A DNA stretch of 64,000 bases from Manis javanica (taxonomy: Eukaryota; Chordata; Mammalia; Pholidota; Manidae): positions 45,382,001-45,446,000 of the forward strand of contig NC_133167.1 of NCBI RefSeq assembly GCF_040802235.1, written 5' to 3'. Shown one piece after another: positions 25,780 through 36,803 of this stretch. Numbering within the stretch: position 1 is the first letter of the stretch; every line of letters starts with the position of its first letter. Under the pieces are notes generated by a model. It ran no database searches. It saw only the letters and a list, made by a program, of their open reading frames with translations, and had not been told where the DNA came from. The position numbers were made by a program, and so were the translations under genes.

Positions 25780-27555
25780 TGAAAATTTTTACATTTAAGT
25801 TTAGTTGATATATCATATTGTATAAATTTTAGGTGTACAAAATAATGATTCAACATTTATACATATCACAAAATGCTCACCACAATAAGTGTAGTTACCA
25901 TCTGTCACCATACAAAATTATTATAATATTGTTGGCTATATTCCTTATGCTTTACTTTTCATCCCTGTGATTATTTATTTTAAAACTACAAGTTTTTACC
26001 TCTTAATCCCCTTTACCTATTTTGCCTGTCCCTCCCACCCTCCTTGCTCCTGGCAATCAGCAGTTTGTATCTGTGAGTCTGTTTCCATTTTTGTTTGTTC
26101 ATTTGTTTTGTTTTTCTGATTCCACATATAAGTGAAATCATATAGTGTTTGTCTTGCTTCATTGACTTATTTTACTTAGCATAATACCCTCTATGTCAGT
26201 CCATGTGAATGGCAAGATGTTAAACCCTTGTCAGATATATTATTTTACAAATACATTCTCACATTCAGTAGGTTGCCTTTTTGTTCTGTTCATGGTTTCC
26301 TTTTCTGTGCAGAAGTTTTCAGTTTAAGGGACTCCTACTTGTTTATTTTTGCTTTTGTTTCCTTTGCCTAGTCAGAAAAAGTTGCTATGACCAATGTCCA
26401 AATAATTTATTGCTATGTTTTCTTTTAGGAATTTTCCTCTTATATTTAAGTCTTGAATCCATTTTGAGTTTATTTTTGTGTATTGTGTAAGAAAGTAGTT
26501 GAGTTTCATTCTTTTGCATGTAGCTGTCCAGTTTTCCCAAGATCATTTATTAAAGAGACTGTCTTTTCCTTATTGTATATTATTGCCTACTTTGTCCTAT
26601 ATTAATTAACCATATAAGCGTGGGTTTATTTCTGGACTTTCTATTCTATTCCACTAATATACATGTCTGTTTTCATATCAATATCATACTGTTTTGATTA
26701 CTGTGGCTTTGAAATATAGTTTGAAATCAGGGCATGTGATGACTCCAGATTTGTTCTTCTTTCTCAATTTTGCTTTAGCTACTGATAGTCTTCTGTGATT
26801 CCATACAAAACTCAGGATTGTTTGTCCTATTTCTGTGAAAAATGCAACTAGTATTCTGATGGATATTGCATTGAATTTGCAAATTTCTTTGTGTTGTATG
26901 GACGTTTTAACAATATCAGTTCTTTGAATCTGTGAACATGGTGTATCTTTCCACCTATTTGTGTTGTCCTCAATTTCTTTTATAAGTGTCTTGTAGTTTT
27001 CAGAGTAGAGGTCTTTCACTTCCTTGGTTAAATATTTTCCTGGGTATTTTATTCTTTTGATCCAATTGTAAATGGTATGGTTTTCTTAATTTCTCTTTCT
27101 ACTAACATGTGATTTGTACAAAGACATATACCAGATTTCTGTATGTTGATTTTGTATCCTGTGACTTTACTGAAATCATGTATTAGTTCTAATTGTTTTT
27201 TGGTGGAAAAATTTTAGGCTTTTATATGTATATCATGCCATCAATGATAATAACAATTTGACTACTTCCTTACCAATTTAGATTTTATTTCTTTTTCTTG
27301 TTTGATTGGTGTGGCTAGGACTTCCAGTACTATGTTGAATAAAACTAGTAAGAATGGGAATTCTTGTCTTCCTCTGGATCTTAGAGGAAAATGTTTCAGC
27401 TTTTCACCATTGCATATGATATTAGCTGTGGGTTTGTCATATATGGTCTTTATTATGTTGAGGTAAATACCCGGTATACCTATTTTGTTGAGAGTTTTTA
27501 TCATGAATGGATGTTGAATTTGTCAAATGTTTTTTGAGCATCTGTTGAGATGATC
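25780..27555 (-). mobile_element. Old L1 (L1MA-like), 5'-truncated, minus strand
   Basis: The plus strand starts with a T-rich 3' end and TTTAGTTGATATATCATATTG / TTTTAGGTGTACAAAATAATG, the reverse complement of an L1MA-type 3' UTR, then runs backward through the C-terminal half of ORF2. Minus-strand frames at 26684-27019 and 27262-27504 are recognisable ORF2p pieces (for example [16 protein letters not shown] near the RT core), separated by stops and frameshifts. It ends at 27555, where an unrelated inverted-repeat unit begins. Confidence 0.75.
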
Positions 27556-28301
27556 ATATTCTGGAAATATTACAATTTACCCACAAAGGGGCAGAGAAAG
27601 AGCACAATGTTCGTATTCTAAAGTAAATACTCTAAGAAAAGGGAGAGGAAAGGCCTTGTGTAGTTAGGCCAACTGGATTCCGTCAGAGCTGGAAATAAGA
27701 GAAAGGTCAGAAAGAAGCCTGTCTACTGTTCAGCTGAAGGAAACTTTAAAGTACTTTTGAGACTGTTCAAGGGAACAGTTAAGACAAGCAAGAGATATTT
27801 GAAGGAATGTCTGCTTTTCCCTGAGACCAGCACTGAGATTATAATCTGACTGAAGGCAGTTTACGGAAGGTAATTCTGGAGAGCACCAGTCAGTTAGGAC
27901 TGGGCAAGGGAGCCAAGAGGACTGGAGGCTAGATAATGGGAAGGTAGTGATCAGGTACTGTGGGTAAAATTGTAATATTTCCAGAATATTTCTCCTGGCT
28001 TTAGTCCTCAGGGGTGGAGAGAAGTATGGCTTTAGTGCATCTGCATATCAACAGGTGTTCCTCAGGGATGGAGAGCCATAGTCCATCTACATACCAGTGG
28101 GTAATCACCTGGGCGACCGAGGGCTTATCTGAACCTGAGAAGTTAGAGGGATGTTGGCTGGCTTCTCCCGGGGCAGGAAAGAGAAATGGCCCCCAACTGC
28201 AGTTTGTAAGCAATAAACAGGTTTTAAACTTTATTTCTCCGTTTGACTGATTTTGGTTTTAGAGGTATTTGGCCCCGGGATTTCCTTTCCCTGGAGTTAC
28301 A
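27556..28301 (+). mobile_element. LTR-like unit containing a long inverted repeat
   Basis: 27971-28301 has LTR hallmarks on the plus strand: TG start (TGTAATATTTCC), AAGCAATAAACAGG (AATAAA at about 28212), a T-rich stretch after it, and an end GGAGTTACA. Directly upstream, 27556-27582 and 27962-27989 form an inverted repeat (ATATTCTGGAAATATTACAA... against its reverse complement) around a 379-bp spacer with no coding sequence. Whether the whole 746 bp is one long LTR, a partial head-to-head LTR pair or a small TIR element beside an LTR is unresolved. It abuts the old L1 at 27555. Confidence 0.5.
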
Positions 28302-28639
28302 GGTACCATTGAAGGCCCTGGCATTCAAGCTCTAAGAACTTCCTGGGGTTGGTTTGAACATGCCTGAGTTCTCTCTCCTGACAGACAAGGAATTTGAGGT
28401 ATATATTCATCAAATCCTGTTTGTTGTTCGTTAAGATTTGCTCACAAGAGCGGTAACCCCCTGCTGGTTTATTTGACCTGAATAAGGGCTGAGCAAGTTC
28501 TCTGGGCCTGAGGAAACCCTCAGCTGGCCTGGGAAGAGTTTTCAGTAAAGGTCGGGTGAGGCAAAAACAGCTGTTACTGCAAAGACCAAGAGGTGGGAAT
28601 TAATAAAAGAAATCTTGGAAAAAAAAGTGGACAAGAAAA

Positions 28640-29680
28640 GCTTTATACCAGACTTGGCCAAAGATTGATTTAATGAATTAGATATTAATACTAAGTTATC
28701 ACTTATAGCGCAGAGCAGAGAGATAAAAAATTTTTGTAAACACAGTTAAGAACCTAGAGGCTACATAGAGAGGCTGCAACATTTACGTACTAGAATTTTT
28801 AGAAGAACAGGGAAGAGACAGTTGTGAAAAGGTAATAGATGAAGAGGTCATTGTAGAGCATTTTCCACAACTGTAGAAAGATATAAATCCTCAGGTTCAA
28901 AGTAAACTGGAATCTGCAACTAGATGCATTCTAACTAAACTGCAAACTAAGAGACATAAAGAAACAATCTTAAACAGTGACAGACAAATAAAGACATTTA
29001 TAAGAGAACATCGGTTAACCTGCCAGTGGACTTCTCAACAGTAATAATAGATGTTAGAAGATGATAAATAACCTCAAACTGCTGAGAGTAAAAATGGTCA
29101 AACAAATGTGTTATATCCAATTGACCCTCATCCAAGAGTAAGAACAAAATAGACATTTTTACCCAAGCAGAAATGATATACATATATTAAAAAGTGCCTA
29201 AGAACACTGACAAAATATAATAGCACATGTGATATTACATAACTCTAAAAAGACAATGCTAAGTTTGCACATGAAAAAGGAGGCAACTCCTTTTCCCTGC
29301 CTTGTGGAGAAAACTCCCCAGCAAAACAACTGAAAAAGCTGAATATAGTGTTTCCAAATATATATTTTTAAAAGCATTGGTGAACTGACAAGTTAGTAAG
29401 GCCAAAAGCTAAATGAAGGCAGCAACCCAGAGAGGGAAACGAAGACTCAAGTCAGCTTTCTCCTAGGGGGTGTTCGCCACACTGAATGTACTTATATTTT
29501 GATTATTATGGCCTCATAAGAAATGTAAATTACAGATGGGGAATGTAACAGGCTATATCCTCAGTGTAAGAGTTAAGAGTGACGCTTTCCCTCCGCAATC
29601 CCCTCACCACCTTCCCAGCCTTTTCTCATGTACACACCCACCCAGTTTACAAGAAATAAAGCCAACAAAATAAAAGAAAC
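28640..29680 (+). mobile_element. Old L1 or HAL1 ORF1-region relic, plus strand
   Basis: A-rich decayed sequence whose order (AAGATATAAATCC..., ACTGGAATCTGCAACTAG, AACTAAACTGCAAACTAAGAG, then a GTGGACTTCTCAACAGTAATAATAG block) resembles the C-terminal part of an old L1/HAL1 ORF1. No intact frame. Boundaries approximate. Confidence 0.45.
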
Positions 29681-30325
29681 AAGAGGGAGGTTAAAGATGG
29701 TGGTGTGAGAGGAGAGACAGAGGCTTCCTCCTAAAACTGAATACAATTAAAAAATTTAATTGGCACAACTAATCCTGAGAGAGCAACAGGAAAGAGGACG
29801 GCATCAGACTGCACACACCTGGAGAAAAGAGAAGACCTCAGCAAACGGCGTAATGTCCCAGAGCTGTGCCTCTGCGGGACGCAAGCCCCTCCCCCACCCC
29901 AGCTCACTGGCGGGAGGAAGACATAAATGGAGCAGGGAGGGAGTGGAAGGCTTGGGACTGCTGAATACCTAGCTCCAGAGATCTGCTCTGGGAGCAGAAA
30001 CCTACATTTCATGGTGCTTTCATGAGACTCGCATGACTACCGGGTTGGAAAGTTAATACAGGCAGAGTTCCTGGGGAGAATGGGATTCCAGCTGCTTGTG
30101 GAAAGCAGGGATCCATATCTGGCTGCTCTGGGACAAAAACTTACACCTGTGTGACCAGCCCACTGGTTCAGGCAGTGGAGACAGGCACAGTAGCCGGGAG
30201 GTGGGGAACAGCTCTTTCCTCCCTTGAGGTACCAGTACCACTCCCCTGCGACCCCCAACATTGCTTCAGTGGCTCAGCAGCTCCAGAGTAGAGCTTCTGG
30301 ACACTAGAGGACGCCATATACAAAC

Positions 30326-31178
30326 ATGAAATGCCAAAGGAACCTTGTCCAGAGTAAAATTGTTAATACAATTCCCAAGAAAGATTTAAATGATATGGAC
30401 TTCATGACTCTTCCTGAAAGGGAGTTCAAAATAAAAATCATCAACTTCCTAATGGAGGTACAGAAAGACATCCAAGAACTCAGGAATGAATTCAGGTCAG
30501 AGATCCAATCATTGAAAAGCATGATGGAGGGTATTAAAAGCAGGTTGGATACGGTGGAGGAGACAATAAATGAAATAGAAACTAGAGAAGAGGAATACAA
30601 AGAAGCTGAGGCACAGAGAGAAAAAAGGATCTCTAAAAATGAAAGAATATTGAGAGAACTGTGTGACCAATCCAAGTGGAACAACACTCACATTATAGGC
30701 ATACCAGAAGAAGAAGAAGAGAGAGAAAGGGATAGAAAGTGTCTCTGAGGAGGTCGTTGCTGAAAACTTCCCCAACCTGGGGAAGGAGATAGTCTCTCAG
30801 GCCATGGAGATCCACAGATCCCCCTACACAAGGGACCCAATGAAGGCAACAGCAAGACACATAGTAATTAAAATGGGAAAGATCAAGGATAAGGACAGAC
30901 TGCAAAAAGCAGCCAGAGGCAGAAATAAGATCACATACAAAGGAAAGCCCATCAGACTAACATCAGACTTCTCAGCAGAAACCTTACAGGCCAGAAGGGA
31001 GTGGCATGATGTATCAAATGCCATGAAGCAGAAGGGCCTGGAACCAAGATTACTTTATCCAGCAAGACTATCATTTAAATTTGAAGGAGGGATTAAACAA
31101 TTTCCAGATAAGCAAAAGCTGAGAGAGTTTACCTCTGACAAACCATCCCTGCAGTCTATTTTGCAAGGACTGCTATAG
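30326..31178 (+). pseudogene. L1 ORF1p with one frameshift
   Basis: ORF1 of the L1 at 29689-41210. The first part (30326-30748) starts MKCQRNLVQ, has a K/E-rich coiled coil (KIINFLMEVQKDIQELRNEF) and enters the RRM-like core (HIIGIPEEEEERER). A frameshift at about 30730-30740 moves the frame; the C-terminal half (up to 31178) resumes with ATARHIVIKMGKIKDKDR, WHDVSNAMKQKGLEPRLLYP and ends at the natural stop after LQSILQGLL. Unlike the copy at 6640-7383, the C terminus is intact. Confidence 0.88.
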
Positions 31179-31482
31179 ATGGAAGTGTTCCTAGGGTTGG
31201 ATAGCTGTCACCAGAGGTAGTAAAATCATCGTAAGGAGGGTGGAGCAGCTGATTGTGAGGCAAATGCAAAATTAAATTGACTATCCCCAAAGTCAATCAA
31301 GGGATAGGGAAAAAGTACAGAATTTGATACCTAATATATAAAGAATGAAGGAGGAAGAAAAAGGAGGAGAAATAGAAAAGAACCTTTAGATTGTGTTTGT
31401 AACAGCATACTGAGTTGTTAGACTCTTAGATAGTAAGGAAAGTAACCTGGAACCTTTGGTAACCACGAATCTAAAGCCTGAA

Positions 31483-31818
31483 ATGGTAATAAGTACATAC
31501 CTATCGATAATCACCCTAAATGTAAATGGACTGAATGCACCAATCAAAAGACATAGAGTCACTGAATGGATAAAAAAACAATACCCATCTGTATGCTGCT
31601 TACAAGAGACTCACCTCAAACCTAAGACATGCAGAAGACTAAAAGTCAAGGGATGGAAAAAGATATTTCATGCAAACAATAGGGAGAAAAAAAGCAGGAG
31701 TTGCAGTACTAGTATCAGACAAAATAGACATCAAAACAAAGAAAGTAACAAGAGATAAAGACGGACATTACATAATGACAAAGGGCTCAGTTCAACAAGA
31801 GGATATATAACCATTATA
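31483..31818 (+). pseudogene. L1 ORF2, block 1 (endonuclease start)
   Basis: The ORF2 start region reads ISTYLSIITLNVNGLNAPIK and CCLQETHLK (endonuclease motif with the catalytic Glu). An extra A in an A run at about 31690 shifts the frame. The reading is cut by the provirus inserted at 31818. Confidence 0.85.
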
Positions 31819-32168
31819 TGATGCGGACCAGCCGCATCAAATCAAACAGGGTCTGCTGAAGGGGAAAACGCTGGGGCTCAGAAGAAAAAGAAGACAGAAA
31901 CAACTGGGAGGGTTGACACTCCAATGCGTTGCCAACAAAGTTTTATTAGGGTCCAGAGTATTTATACAGCAAAGAAGGCACACTATTCCAGGAAATAGCA
32001 TTATCCAATAGACAATCAAGCACAATATTGATGTCATCGGTAGCCGGGCAAAGGTAGGCACAGCAGGGCTCCTCCAGTTCCTCCTGGGATGCGTAAACAG
32101 GGTGTTCTTTGTTCTCCATTCCCACCACATCAGCAAGTGGGGGAAGGTGCATAGCCCGGCTCCCAACA
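31819..32168 (-). repeat. 3' LTR of the betaretrovirus-like provirus
   Basis: On the minus strand it starts TGTTGGGAGCC at 32168 and ends CA at 31819. Promoter and processing signals on that strand are GTATAAATAC (TATA-like, about 31955-31970) and CCTAATAAAACTTTG (AATAAA, about 31940-31950). By eye it differs from the 5' LTR at about 17 of 350 positions, several of them CpG/TpG or CpG/CpA differences, with no gaps. Confidence 0.92.
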
Positions 32169-32182
32169 TCTCCCCCTTTTTT
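32169..32182 (-). promoter_or_regulatory. Polypurine tract of the provirus
   Basis: The minus strand reads AAAAAAGGGGGAGA immediately 5' of the LTR start TGTTGGG, the position and composition required for plus-strand DNA priming in retroviral replication. Confidence 0.9.
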
Positions 32183-32947
32183 CTTTAATAAAACAACCAG
32201 CCTAACTCAGACTGGGTCAAGGTATGTGCCTGTCCTAGGTTGTATGGTTGAAGGAAATCCTTACCCATCATGGGGCTATAGTCTTCTGTTGACCACTCCC
32301 TGTCTTAGGTTGGTATTTACAATTCAACCATATCTTACCCGTCATTGGTTACCATACTTGACTTCAGATCTTATTATTTACAAGTGGGGGGGCCATCTGC
32401 AATTTCAAATGATGCAGGTCTCTTAAGGCTTGTTGGATGAGTTTCTGCATGCTGTGAAGGACACAAGGCCCTAGTAACAGCAACAAAAGCCATAAAATGC
32501 TTAGGGTTAAGAGAGGTGCAACAGCATGCCAGAGACTATTCAGGGGGTCCCTGAACACGTCTTTTATCTGATTTAATATATCAGATGCAGTTTAGGCTGC
32601 AAATAAGATATGATTTAAATAGTTCTGTGGTGGCCAGGAATATAACTCCCCCTTTTTTGTTTTTTCCAAATGAGCATTAAGTGTGCCATGGGCACGTTTT
32701 ACAGTGCTTTGCTTTGTGGATTATATGGTATCTTAGTTTTGTGGGAAATATGCATTATATGGCTGAGATCGAACATGTTGAAAGACAGACATAACTTGAA
32801 TATATATATAGGTTTTAACAAACTACTAGTTAAATTGCTTACATACATTAACAGAATAGGAATACAGATACATAACAAAGGCAGACTTACAATTACTAGT
32901 TATCTCTAATGAAATTTTAAAAACTAGTTAGATAGCTTAGGCATTTG

Positions 32948-33433
32948 TCAAAACTTATCGACAATATGATGGATATCATCTAATTGATTTTGGGTAGTTT
33001 GAGAAAAATCAGACAAATTGAAACAGCACATTCTTGGAAATTGTTCACATCTTACATGCTCTTTTAACAGCAGACAGTCCACAGCAGCGCGATTCTGAAG
33101 CACCACAGCTCGCAATTCTCTTAGTTCTTGGTTGAGTTCAGATAATACAGAAGCAGTCAAATTTGTTGTTTTGCTATATGCACAGGCCAGCTTAGATATC
33201 TCTTTCTGCATTCTAATGACAAGTCTAGGAACCGGCAGGAGGAATGCAGCTGCAACTGCAATAGTGGCAGGATCTGAAAGTTTCAAGTTTTCATGACAAT
33301 CAGATGGCAGAGCTCGGAGAAGCCTCTTGCGCTTATATCCAGGATGGTCTATTAAAGCAGGAAGAATGCGTCCCACACCACCAACACTTTGATAGTGTGG
33401 AGAGAGGGCTTGATATGTTTTGTTATTACACAA
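32948..33433 (-). pseudogene. Retroviral env relic: transmembrane subunit part
   Basis: A 161-codon minus-strand frame with the fingerprint of a retroviral TM subunit ectodomain: a basic stretch KRKR, an alanine-rich hydrophobic stretch, a heptad-rich helix, a segment LQNRAAVDCLLL in the place of the immunosuppressive-like region, and a CX6CC motif (CEQFPRMCC). It stops shortly after, and I see no membrane anchor or cytoplasmic tail before the 3' LTR, so the protein is truncated. The CX6CC arrangement is the gamma/alpha-type TM, not the simple CX6C of type B betaretroviruses, so env may have a different origin from gag. Confidence 0.8.
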
Positions 33434-33800
33434 AAATACTCAACCATTTGGAAGTCTATATCCAGAAGACTATTTTACATTGATTGTACAATTACAGTAA
33501 GAGGGTACATGAGTACAATTAATACATACACAATCAGTAATTATAGTAGTACTAACAGGTAAATTTAATTGGGCATCAGGAGTAAGCGTCTTAGGGGGAA
33601 GAGTGACATTTCTGTAACATAAAACATTCAGTAATAAAGCTTGGCATTATTCTTTTTGACAGTGCTTTCCAGGTACATATATATCAGGTAAATAAGCCAA
33701 ATTAGTCAAATATTTTCTTTGATGAGGAGAAGAAATTCTACTGATATGTTTCAGGGGCCCTCTGGAAAATATCAGAGTTGATTGAGGTAAAAGTACCTTT
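33434..33800 (-). pseudogene. Retroviral env relic: surface subunit part
   Basis: Continuous upstream of the TM part on the minus strand and in the same reading sense. The conceptual product is cysteine- and asparagine-rich (TDCVCINCTHVPSYCNCT) with several N-X-S/T sites, as expected for a surface glycoprotein. At least two in-frame stops (between about 33434 and 33480) separate it from the TM frame, and the N-terminal part including any signal peptide is missing or unrecognisable. Confidence 0.6.
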
Positions 33801-33849
33801 TTAAATTTTGGTTTTGGGAAGCTGTCAAAAGTTTTTAAGGCACTTGCCT

Positions 33850-35870
33850 AAATAGAATTATAGTTATTAAATAACACTTATTATTTAGCTAGAATGATAA
33901 TAAGAAAGTTTAAAAGCAAATGCAGAAGGTTACATAGTTAACAACACTTAGCTTACAGTCCTTTTAATATTAAGATCTCATTTTCTTAAATACTCAATTG
34001 ATTGAGACTTTAAACATAAGAAACTTTTAATAAATAGAAAACTTTTTGCAATCTTTCAACATTAAAGGTAGACTAATAAACTCTTGTTCTTTTAACAAAC
34101 AAAAATTTTAGTCTAGCTATGTACTTGATATCAAGATTTCTGTGCTTTAATTTCACATAGCATGATTATATCAATCTTTTATAAACCTTTTACAACTTTT
34201 ATATTCAGTGTGTTCTTTCTTTGAACAAACAGCTGTACTTTAGAACAACAAAATAAATTTCTATTCTTTATACTTTCTCTTATTAAAACACACATCTTTA
34301 ACATACTAAAATATTTTCTTTATTATATCAAGTAGTTTTCATTAGAACTTAAAACTATTTGATACTTTAACTTTCAGAGAACACTGAAAAATATACCATT
34401 GTAAACTGTTACACTAGCATTCTTCAGATTGATACATTTATGAACATATTTTATCATTTTTGGAAATGTGCCTTATAGCACAATTTCTCATTAAGTACAA
34501 AATATGTCTATATAGCTTAGCAAACTTTAAGAATATTGGTTACCACAAAAATTCTCAAGCTGTTTGCAGATATATACACTGTTATACATTAATACAGTAT
34601 TATTATTAAAAAGTTTATTTCCTACACTTGTTTACTTATTTTTAGCAACTATGCTAAATTACTTACAAAACTTTTACCAAACATTAGACAAAGTCAAGCT
34701 TTTCTTTAAGTATTTTCTTGAAATATTTAACAGGTAACATCAACTTAAATGACTTTAAGTAAACTATGGCAGCTAATAACTATAAGGACATGTCCATTTC
34801 AGTTAAGCTTAAATTAGCATTAATGCATAATATTTTTTATTAGATTTTCTGGAAGTTTTAGAATGCCCAATTTTCACAAGCACTTGTCTTTAAATCAATT
34901 TTATTAATACTCTCCGGAGGTAGAAAATATTTTTTTGTTACACACTTAGACACACAAACATACAGACCGAGACATAATGACTACAGTTAGCAACACTTTT
35001 CATATAAAAACATAAGCACAGACAAACTGACATAAAGATTTGAGTTTCTAATATTCAATGGTCTTCTTTCTTCTTAGTTTATTTGATTAAAAGTACTTCA
35101 GTTTTCAAGAATACACTCTAAGGGCAAGCAGTTTACATAACTGGGTTAAGGTTTAGACGGCCCCAGACTAACAGGGCCGATGAAGGCTCTGAACTGATAG
35201 GGACTGTGTGTGTCCAGGGGGCTGGAAATGAAATGCAAGTTCAATTCTAGCTCCAGTTATTTAAAGCCAGGCTGTATTGCAGAAGATAAATTTCTTCTAT
35301 CTCAGGGAGTTTAGTTTAAGACTTCTCAATTCTCAAAGATAATGGTGAACTTAATAAGTAGAATAGATGTTCACTAAAAGAATTTAGAAAACTAGCTCCA
35401 TATTGTAGTAGTTCATGGAACTTTTGACTATTTTCTTCCCTTGTGGCAAAATATATTTAGCTGCATAACATTATATTGCATACTTCTTTTAGGGAACAAG
35501 TCTCTCTAATTAGAGAGTTTGTACTGGGGCCAGGTTTGTGTGCAGAAGATAAGATACTTCTTTTAAGATTTTAGGAATCGAACTGCTCTCTGTTAGTTTT
35601 CCTAGTTTTTTCTGCCCGAGCTATAGTCATTCCTCAAGAGGCCCCTGCCTGTCTGATAAATGCAGGGACTGTGTGACTTTTCACTACTAGAGCCCTGATC
35701 TGAGTCACAAGCTTGTTTGGCTTCCCTGGGGCTGCTGAGGAGGAAATGCTTAGCTCCAGGATGACTGCCTCTAAGGAAAGCAGTTAATAGAATAGAGCTG
35801 TTTACATGTTGATCTGAGGGTTCAGCTTAATTACAGGCTCTATTTACATTACACAGGAGAAAGTAACGCA
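33850..35870 (-). other. About 2 kb non-coding interior of the provirus
   Basis: Between the env remnant and the RT remnant lies AT-rich DNA (33850-35100) followed by more balanced sequence (35150-35870). No frame longer than background and no pro, pol or env motif was found on either strand. Its place inside a provirus bounded by perfect target duplications shows it was carried in at integration or inserted later. No flanking duplication that would mark a separate insertion was seen. Confidence 0.55.
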
Positions 35871-36026
35871 GGCCTAAGAGGACTGTTTTGAATGGGGAGC
35901 AAGGTAAAAAAGCAATCTTTAAGGTCAATGATAGCCATATTCCAGTCTTTTGGAATCATAGCTCGAAAAGGGAGGCCTTATTGTAAAGGTCCCATAGGTT
36001 TAAGAATGACATTAATTTGCCTTAAG
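35870..36026 (-). pseudogene. Retroviral RT fragment joined to gag by deletion
   Basis: The minus strand reads LLHDLRQINVILKPMGPLQ, one stop, then [20 protein letters not shown] and DCFF, the conserved early part of a retroviral reverse transcriptase including the first catalytic Asp region (IIDLKDCFF). It begins directly where the gag matrix frame runs out (around 36022-36030), so most of gag, all of protease and the start of pol have been deleted. The later YXDD box and everything downstream are absent. Confidence 0.78.
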
Positions 36027-36297
36027 TCATGTAAGAGTCTCTAATTAAGGTCCACAGGCCAAATGTGTCCACCAGAACCTTTTTTGGAATATGGGTAGAA
36101 TAATAAGATTGAAGTCCCTTTCCTACTTCATTCCACAATTCTGTGTCTACTGTCCCTTCTTCCGGGAACCAAGGGCACACTTTCTCAATAAAATCTAAAA
36201 ATCTTTCTGATTGGGGTTTCCCTACTTTTATACCTCTAGCAGCTAACAGCCTTTTTAAGCCCAAAATGTAAAGCTGTCTGCTACCCATTTGTCCCAT
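36022..36297 (-). pseudogene. Gag matrix domain, betaretrovirus-like, truncated
   Basis: A 91-codon frame starting MGQMGSR 131 bp downstream of the primer site. Gly2 offers a myristoylation signal for membrane targeting. The rest has the compact helical matrix layout of betaretroviral Gag (RLLAARGIKV, FLDFIEKVCPWFPEEG, WNEVGKGLQSYY, FGLWTLIRD). The frame continues only a few codons beyond, where a deletion fuses it out of frame to RT sequence. Capsid, nucleocapsid and late motifs are gone. The matrix part itself shows no stop. Confidence 0.85.
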
Positions 36298-36427
36298 GTC
36301 TGGGCTCCCAGTAAATACTCACTGCATCCACACGACCTCTGAAGCATCACTGTATCTATTCTTGGGGATCCCCATTCTCTTTTCCCGGATAGCAGTCTCT
36401 CCAACGTTTCTCTTGTACGTCCTTCAG

Positions 36428-36445
36428 GTCCCTGTTCGGGCGCCA
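36428..36445 (-). promoter_or_regulatory. tRNA-Lys3-type primer-binding site
   Basis: The minus strand reads TGGCGCCCGAACAGGGAC, complementary to the 3' end of tRNA-Lys3 (18 of 18 by eye), two bases downstream of the 5' LTR. It would prime minus-strand DNA synthesis. Confidence 0.95.
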
Positions 36446-36447
36446 CT

Positions 36448-36797
36448 TGACACAGACCAGCAGCATCAAATCAAACAGGGTCTGCTGAAGGGGAAAACAC
36501 TGGGGCTCAGAAGAAAAAGAAGACAGAAAGAACTGGGAGGGTTGACACTCCAATGCATTGCCAACAAAGCTTTATTAGGGTCCAGAGTATTTATACAGCA
36601 AAGAAGGCACACTATTCCAGGAAATAGCATTATCCAATAGACAATCAAGCACAGTATTGATGTCAGCAGTAGCAGGGCAAAGGTAGGCACAGCAGGGCTC
36701 CTCCAGTTCCTCCTGGGATGCGTAAACAGGATGTCCTTTGTTCTCCATTCCCTCCACATCAGCAAGTGGGGGAAGGGGCATAGCCTGGCTCCCAACA
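36448..36797 (-). repeat. 5' LTR of the betaretrovirus-like provirus
   Basis: 350 bp, TG...CA on the minus strand, followed by the primer site at 36445. Same TATA-like and AATAAA signals as the 3' LTR. At sites such as 36452-36470 and 36660-36675 it carries CA/TG where the other LTR keeps CG, which suggests CpG decay in this copy. Confidence 0.92.
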
Positions 36798-36803
36798 ATT
36801 ATA

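Larger units (their letters stand above)
31819..36797 (-). mobile_element. Betaretrovirus-like provirus, internally deleted, minus strand
   Basis: Complete proviral outline on the minus strand. The 5' LTR is 36448-36797 and the 3' LTR 31819-32168, each 350 bp and alignable without gaps. A perfect 6-bp target duplication ATTATA lies at 31813-31818 and 36798-36803. The primer-binding site is tRNA-Lys3-type (36428-36445) and a polypurine tract precedes the 3' LTR (32169-32182). The interior keeps the start of gag, a short RT piece, about 2 kb without coding signal and broken env. Six-base duplication, Lys primer site, the TGTTGGGA LTR start and the Gag matrix type all fit class II (betaretrovirus-like) elements. 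It cannot encode a full set of proteins. Confidence 0.93.
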
